From positions 1 to 38,101 of the forward strand of contig CALHAX010000087.1 in assembly GCA_937931785.1 (NCBI GenBank): a DNA stretch of 38,101 bases, given 5' to 3'. The stretch is from an uncultured Hyphomicrobiaceae bacterium (lineage in GTDB: Bacteria > Pseudomonadota > Alphaproteobacteria > Rhizobiales > CALHAX01). Shown piece after piece: positions 35,816-38,101 of this stretch. Both the position numbers and the translations under genes were made by a program. Below the pieces are notes generated by a model. That model worked only from the letters and a program-made list of their open reading frames with translations, had not been told where the DNA came from and did not search any database. Numbering within the stretch: the stretch's first letter is position 1; each line of letters begins with the position of its first letter.

Positions 35816-36649
35816 CTATCCCGTCACGATCAGGCTGACAAGAAACCGCAGCGACACCAGACCGACAAAAATGCCGAATGCAACTTCCAGCGATCGCCGC
35901 GACCATCGATGACCAACCCGTGCGCCAATTGGCGCTGCAAGAACGCTGCTCGGAATGATCAACGCCGCACCAAGAAGACTGACATATCCCACCGTACCAA
36001 CCGGCAAGCCAGAAACACCCCAGCCCGCCCATATGAAACCGAGAACACCCGGAATGGCAATAAGCGGGCCAAAGGCAGAGGCCGTGGCAACACCTTGATG
36101 AATGGTGCGCCCATAGAGAGTCATCATCATTGTAATGAATGCACCACCACCAATACTCATCAGCGCGGAAACAATTCCAACAATATGCCCGTACCCTCGC
36201 AACCACAGCGTACGCGGCAGATCAGCCCCTAAGCGCCAGCTCTCACGGCCGAACAGGAATTTTACGGACAACAATCCCCCAACAAAAGCCCAGATCATCT
36301 TGAGCAAGGCGCCATCTGCATAGCGTGCTATCACTGACCCGACGACAACCCCGGCGACAACCGGAACAACCATTTTTCGAACCACACTCTCATCAACCTG
36401 ACCACTGGATCGATGGGAGAGAAAAGACCGGAACGAGGTCGGAATGATCACCGCAAGGGATGTTCCAATCGAAAGGTGCATCCGCACCGTTTCATCCACA
36501 CCGATGGCTCCAAAAACCTCGAATAGAACGGGTACAAGCACACCACCGCCACCGATCCCAAACAAGCCGGAGAGAAATCCCATCGCAAGCCCTGCCACGG
36601 CAAGAGCACCCGCAAGGATTGCCAAATCGAAGAATGAGGCCGCATCCAA
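35816..36649 (-). CDS. TauE/SafE-family sulfite/organosulfonate exporter-like permease
   Basis: Inner-membrane permease of the TauE/SafE (DUF81) family (277 residues, about eight helices), a group that exports sulfite or sulfoacetate or imports other small anions. Both internal repeats show the family's glycine-rich turn: MGFLSGLFGIGGGGVLVPVLFE near the N-terminus and SALMSIGGGAFITMMMTLYG in the middle. The initiator is TTG at 36649; AGGAGG lies only two bases upstream and overlaps the dusA stop, so a later start may be used. The TTG is the furthest plausible start, and the next TTG, seven codons on, sits at a looser 23-base spacing. It is in the dusA-TauE-ArsC run on the minus strand. Confidence 0.88.
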   Translation of the reverse strand: MDAASFFDLAILAGALAVAGLAMGFLSGLFGIGGGGVLVPVLFEVFGAIGVDETVRMHLSIGTSLAVIIPTSFRSFLSHRSSGQVDESVVRKMVVPVVAGVVVGSVIARYADGALLKMIWAFVGGLLSVKFLFGRESWRLGADLPRTLWLRGYGHIVGIVSALMSIGGGAFITMMMTLYGRTIHQGVATASAFGPLIAIPGVLGFIWAGWGVSGLPVGTVGYVSLLGAALIIPSSVLAAPIGARVGHRWSRRSLEVAFGIFVGLVSLRFLVSLIVTG

Positions 36650-36651
36650 CG

Positions 36652-36657
36652 CCTCCT
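36652..36657 (-). promoter_or_regulatory. AGGAGG overlapping the dusA stop codon
   Basis: On the minus strand AGGAGG spans 36657 to 36652 and covers part of the dusA TAG (36658-36656). Ribosomes ending dusA would sit on the binding site of the TauE/SafE gene, a layout that favours coupled translation. Confidence 0.55.
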
Positions 36658-37726
36658 ATGCTCCGGCGTTTTCGAGCATACGGCCTGCCGCATTTGGCAC
36701 CTTGGATACAGCATCAAGCGCGCGTTTCAGAACATCGACGCCGGCTCCATCACGCGGTGCATCTTCACTCAAAATACGTCGGAACAGCCGCGCACCCGGC
36801 TGTCCATGGAACAGTCCGAGGATGTGTCGCGTTATACTGTGAAGCCGCACACCATCGCATAACTGGCGTTCAACATAGGGAATATAGTCTGTCACCACGT
36901 CACGACGTGATCGATCTTCAAGCGTATCACCAAATACGCATGCATCGACCTCAGCAAGAATCCAGGGTGTTTGATAGGCTGCACGACCAAACATGACACC
37001 ATCCAGAATTTTCAGTTGAGGTAACGCCCTATCAAGTGCAGACAAACCTCCATTGATCACGATCGTCAACTCCGGATGCGCAGCCTTCAGACGATGAACA
37101 CGATCATGATTGAGCGGAGGAACATCTCGGTTTTCCTTGGGGCTGAGCCCGTTGAGCCACGCTTTGCGCGCATGCACGATAAATGTCGAGCAGCCCGCAG
37201 CCGCAACCGTGGATACAAAGCGCTCCAGATCCGCCTCACTGTCCTGATCATCAATACCGATCCGGCATTTAACCGTGACGGGAACATCAACCGCAGTCTT
37301 CATTGCTGAAACACAGCACGCAACCAGATCGGGGTCGGCCATCAAGGCCGCACCGAAACAGCCGGATTGCACCCGGTCCGACGGGCACCCGACGTTCAGG
37401 TTGATCTCATCGTAACCGAAATCTGCTCCGATCCGCGCCGCCTCCGAAAGCAATGCCGGATCAGATCCACCAAGTTGCAGCGCAACGGGATGCTCCGCCG
37501 CGTCAAACCCGATCAGCCGTTCCCGGTTCCCGTGCACCACCGCTGCTGCCGTCACCATCTCGGTGTACAGCAACGCGCGTCGTGTCAGCACGCGATGAAA
37601 CGCTCGACAATGCCGGTCCGTCCAATCCATCATCGGAGCGACAGAGAACCTATGTGATTGATATTGCACCGATTTTCCCGTAAATTCTGCGTACAAATTG
37701 GGGCTTGCGTACACTTTTGTTCGCAT
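36656..37726 (-). CDS. dusA: tRNA-dihydrouridine(20/20a) synthase DusA, 5' end remodelled by an attachment site
   Basis: Flavin enzyme that reduces uridines 20/20a in the tRNA D-loop. The 356-residue protein has the flavin-binding VAPMMDWTDRHCRAF, NLNVGCPSDRVQSGCFGAALM with general acid Cys123, VKCRIGIDD, FIVHARKAWLNGLSPKENR and VMFGRAAYQTPW. NGLSPKENR is the DusA signature that separates it from DusB and DusC. The first 25 residues (through SVQYQSH) are unlike the conserved part and contain two copies of the TGTACGCA repeat, so the present N-terminus probably comes from an integrated element's attachment site. ATG 37726 lacks a strong Shine-Dalgarno. It is first of the dusA-TauE-ArsC run. 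Confidence 0.93.
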   Translation of the reverse strand: MRTKVYASPNLYAEFTGKSVQYQSHRFSVAPMMDWTDRHCRAFHRVLTRRALLYTEMVTAAAVVHGNRERLIGFDAAEHPVALQLGGSDPALLSEAARIGADFGYDEINLNVGCPSDRVQSGCFGAALMADPDLVACCVSAMKTAVDVPVTVKCRIGIDDQDSEADLERFVSTVAAAGCSTFIVHARKAWLNGLSPKENRDVPPLNHDRVHRLKAAHPELTIVINGGLSALDRALPQLKILDGVMFGRAAYQTPWILAEVDACVFGDTLEDRSRRDVVTDYIPYVERQLCDGVRLHSITRHILGLFHGQPGARLFRRILSEDAPRDGAGVDVLKRALDAVSKVPNAAGRMLENAGA

Positions 37727-37772
37727 TCCTACGTAGCCCTACGCAACCCCAGTGTACGCAAAGTGTACGCAA
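37688..37772. repeat. Four TGTACGCA-type repeats at the dusA attachment region
   Basis: TGCGTACA occurs at 37688-37695 and 37706-37713, and its reverse complement TGTACGCA at 37753-37760 and 37764-37771. The inner copies sit in a perfect 12-base inverted pair: TTGCGTACACTT (37705-37716) and AAGTGTACGCAA (37761-37772). A second imperfect inverted pair, GGGGCTTGCGTA and TACGCAACCCC, overlaps them. The left copies lie inside dusA codons and the right copies just before the recombinase remnant. This looks like recombinase arm or core sites of a dusA-type att region. Confidence 0.7.
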
Positions 37773-37774
37773 AA

Positions 37775-37998
37775 ATGGCCACCTTTCAGAAAAACCGCTC
37801 GGGCACTTGGCAAGCCATCGTTCGACGCAAGGGGTCTTCCACCAGCAAATCGTTCCGGCGCAACGTAAACACACGGGCATTCCAAAAATTCGAAATTAAA
37901 ACTCTTTATTTTCACGATCTACGGCACGAGGCCACAAGTCGTTTTTTGAACCCGGCCTGGACAGTCTGCGTGTGCCTCGGATTCTGCACACCAGCATG
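37775..37998 (+). pseudogene. Tyrosine recombinase remnant of a dusA-targeted integrative element
   Basis: From ATG 37775 the frame reads MATFQKNRSGTWQAIVRRKG, the standard N-terminus of tyrosine recombinases of integrative elements (arm-binding SAM-like start). After about 30 residues it jumps directly to LYFHDLRHEATSRF, the box II HxxR motif that normally lies about 250 residues further on, so an internal deletion has removed the core-binding domain and catalytic Arg I. A run of six T (37942-37947) marks a one-base frameshift; restoring it reads FFEPGLDSLRV..ILHTSM, matching the usual GLD(T)MRV..ISGHKSM. No catalytic Tyr box follows. The frame remains open to the window end but is not recombinase-like after 37998. 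It is inactive by every visible criterion. Confidence 0.85.
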
Positions 37999-38101
37999 CG
38001 GTTACGCAACGAGGCTCGGGCAATTGCCAGCGACAGCAGCACTGAAACCGACACCAAGCGTGGAAGCATGGGGACGGTGGCAAGAAAGAAAAACGCGGCA
38101 G

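Noticed and set aside
38068-38101. Start of a further gene (MGTVARKKNAA) at the right edge
   Set aside because: Only eleven codons are visible and they are in the same frame as the shifted recombinase remnant, so a new gene cannot be told from residual open frame.

Overview
The window looks like chromosomal DNA of an alphaproteobacterium, most likely order Hyphomicrobiales. The reasons are the run gph / gabD / rpiA / DUF2059 / gor, a DUF2865 protein, the cysS-cimA pair, a plant-type (class II) DAHP synthase, a PdhS/PleC-type histidine kinase and TIGR02281-type retropepsins. No rRNA, tRNA, CRISPR array or intact insertion sequence was seen. Most of the window is dense housekeeping and accessory metabolism. 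Only the right end shows clear traces of mobile DNA.

Left part (1-9650): a minus-strand run of gph, an EamA exporter, a TusA-like protein and an SLC13 permease cut by the window edge. It diverges from a plus-strand run of gabD, rpiA, a secreted DUF2059 protein, glutathione reductase and an SDR dehydrogenase. A minus-strand TPR membrane protein converges on the SDR gene.

Middle part (9650-21080): DAHP synthase and glutamine-dependent NAD synthetase (plus) converge on a GNAT gene. A DUF2865 secreted protein diverges from a hydratase-family gene, cysS and cimA, the last two overlapping by ATGA. cimA supplies citramalate from pyruvate and acetyl-CoA for isoleucine. A minus-strand run follows: a LOG-family hydrolase, an M48 metalloprotease and a small membrane protein.

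Right part (21080-34030): a large membrane-anchored low-complexity protein with an extremely basic tail, an Atm1-type ABC exporter, a small secreted four-cysteine protein ending in a strong hairpin, then a 3-hydroxyisobutyrate-dehydrogenase-like enzyme with a PaaI thioesterase and a MAPEG protein. A membrane-anchored nuclease and a uracil-DNA-glycosylase-family gene lie on the minus strand. Next come a PdhS-like kinase, two adjacent membrane retropepsin-like proteases and a phosphomannomutase/phosphoglucomutase.

Right end (34030-38101): MFS, ArsC/Spx-like, TauE/SafE and dusA genes, all on the minus strand. Just outside the 5' end of dusA sits a decayed tyrosine recombinase (N-terminus joined to the HxxR box, frameshift, no catalytic tyrosine), with four TGTACGCA-type repeats between and inside the two genes. 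This is the footprint of a dusA-targeted integrative element and is the most interesting signal here. I did not find a convincing wholly new multi-gene system. The next best leads are the basic-tailed protein beside Atm1 and the kinase/tandem-retropepsin neighbourhood.
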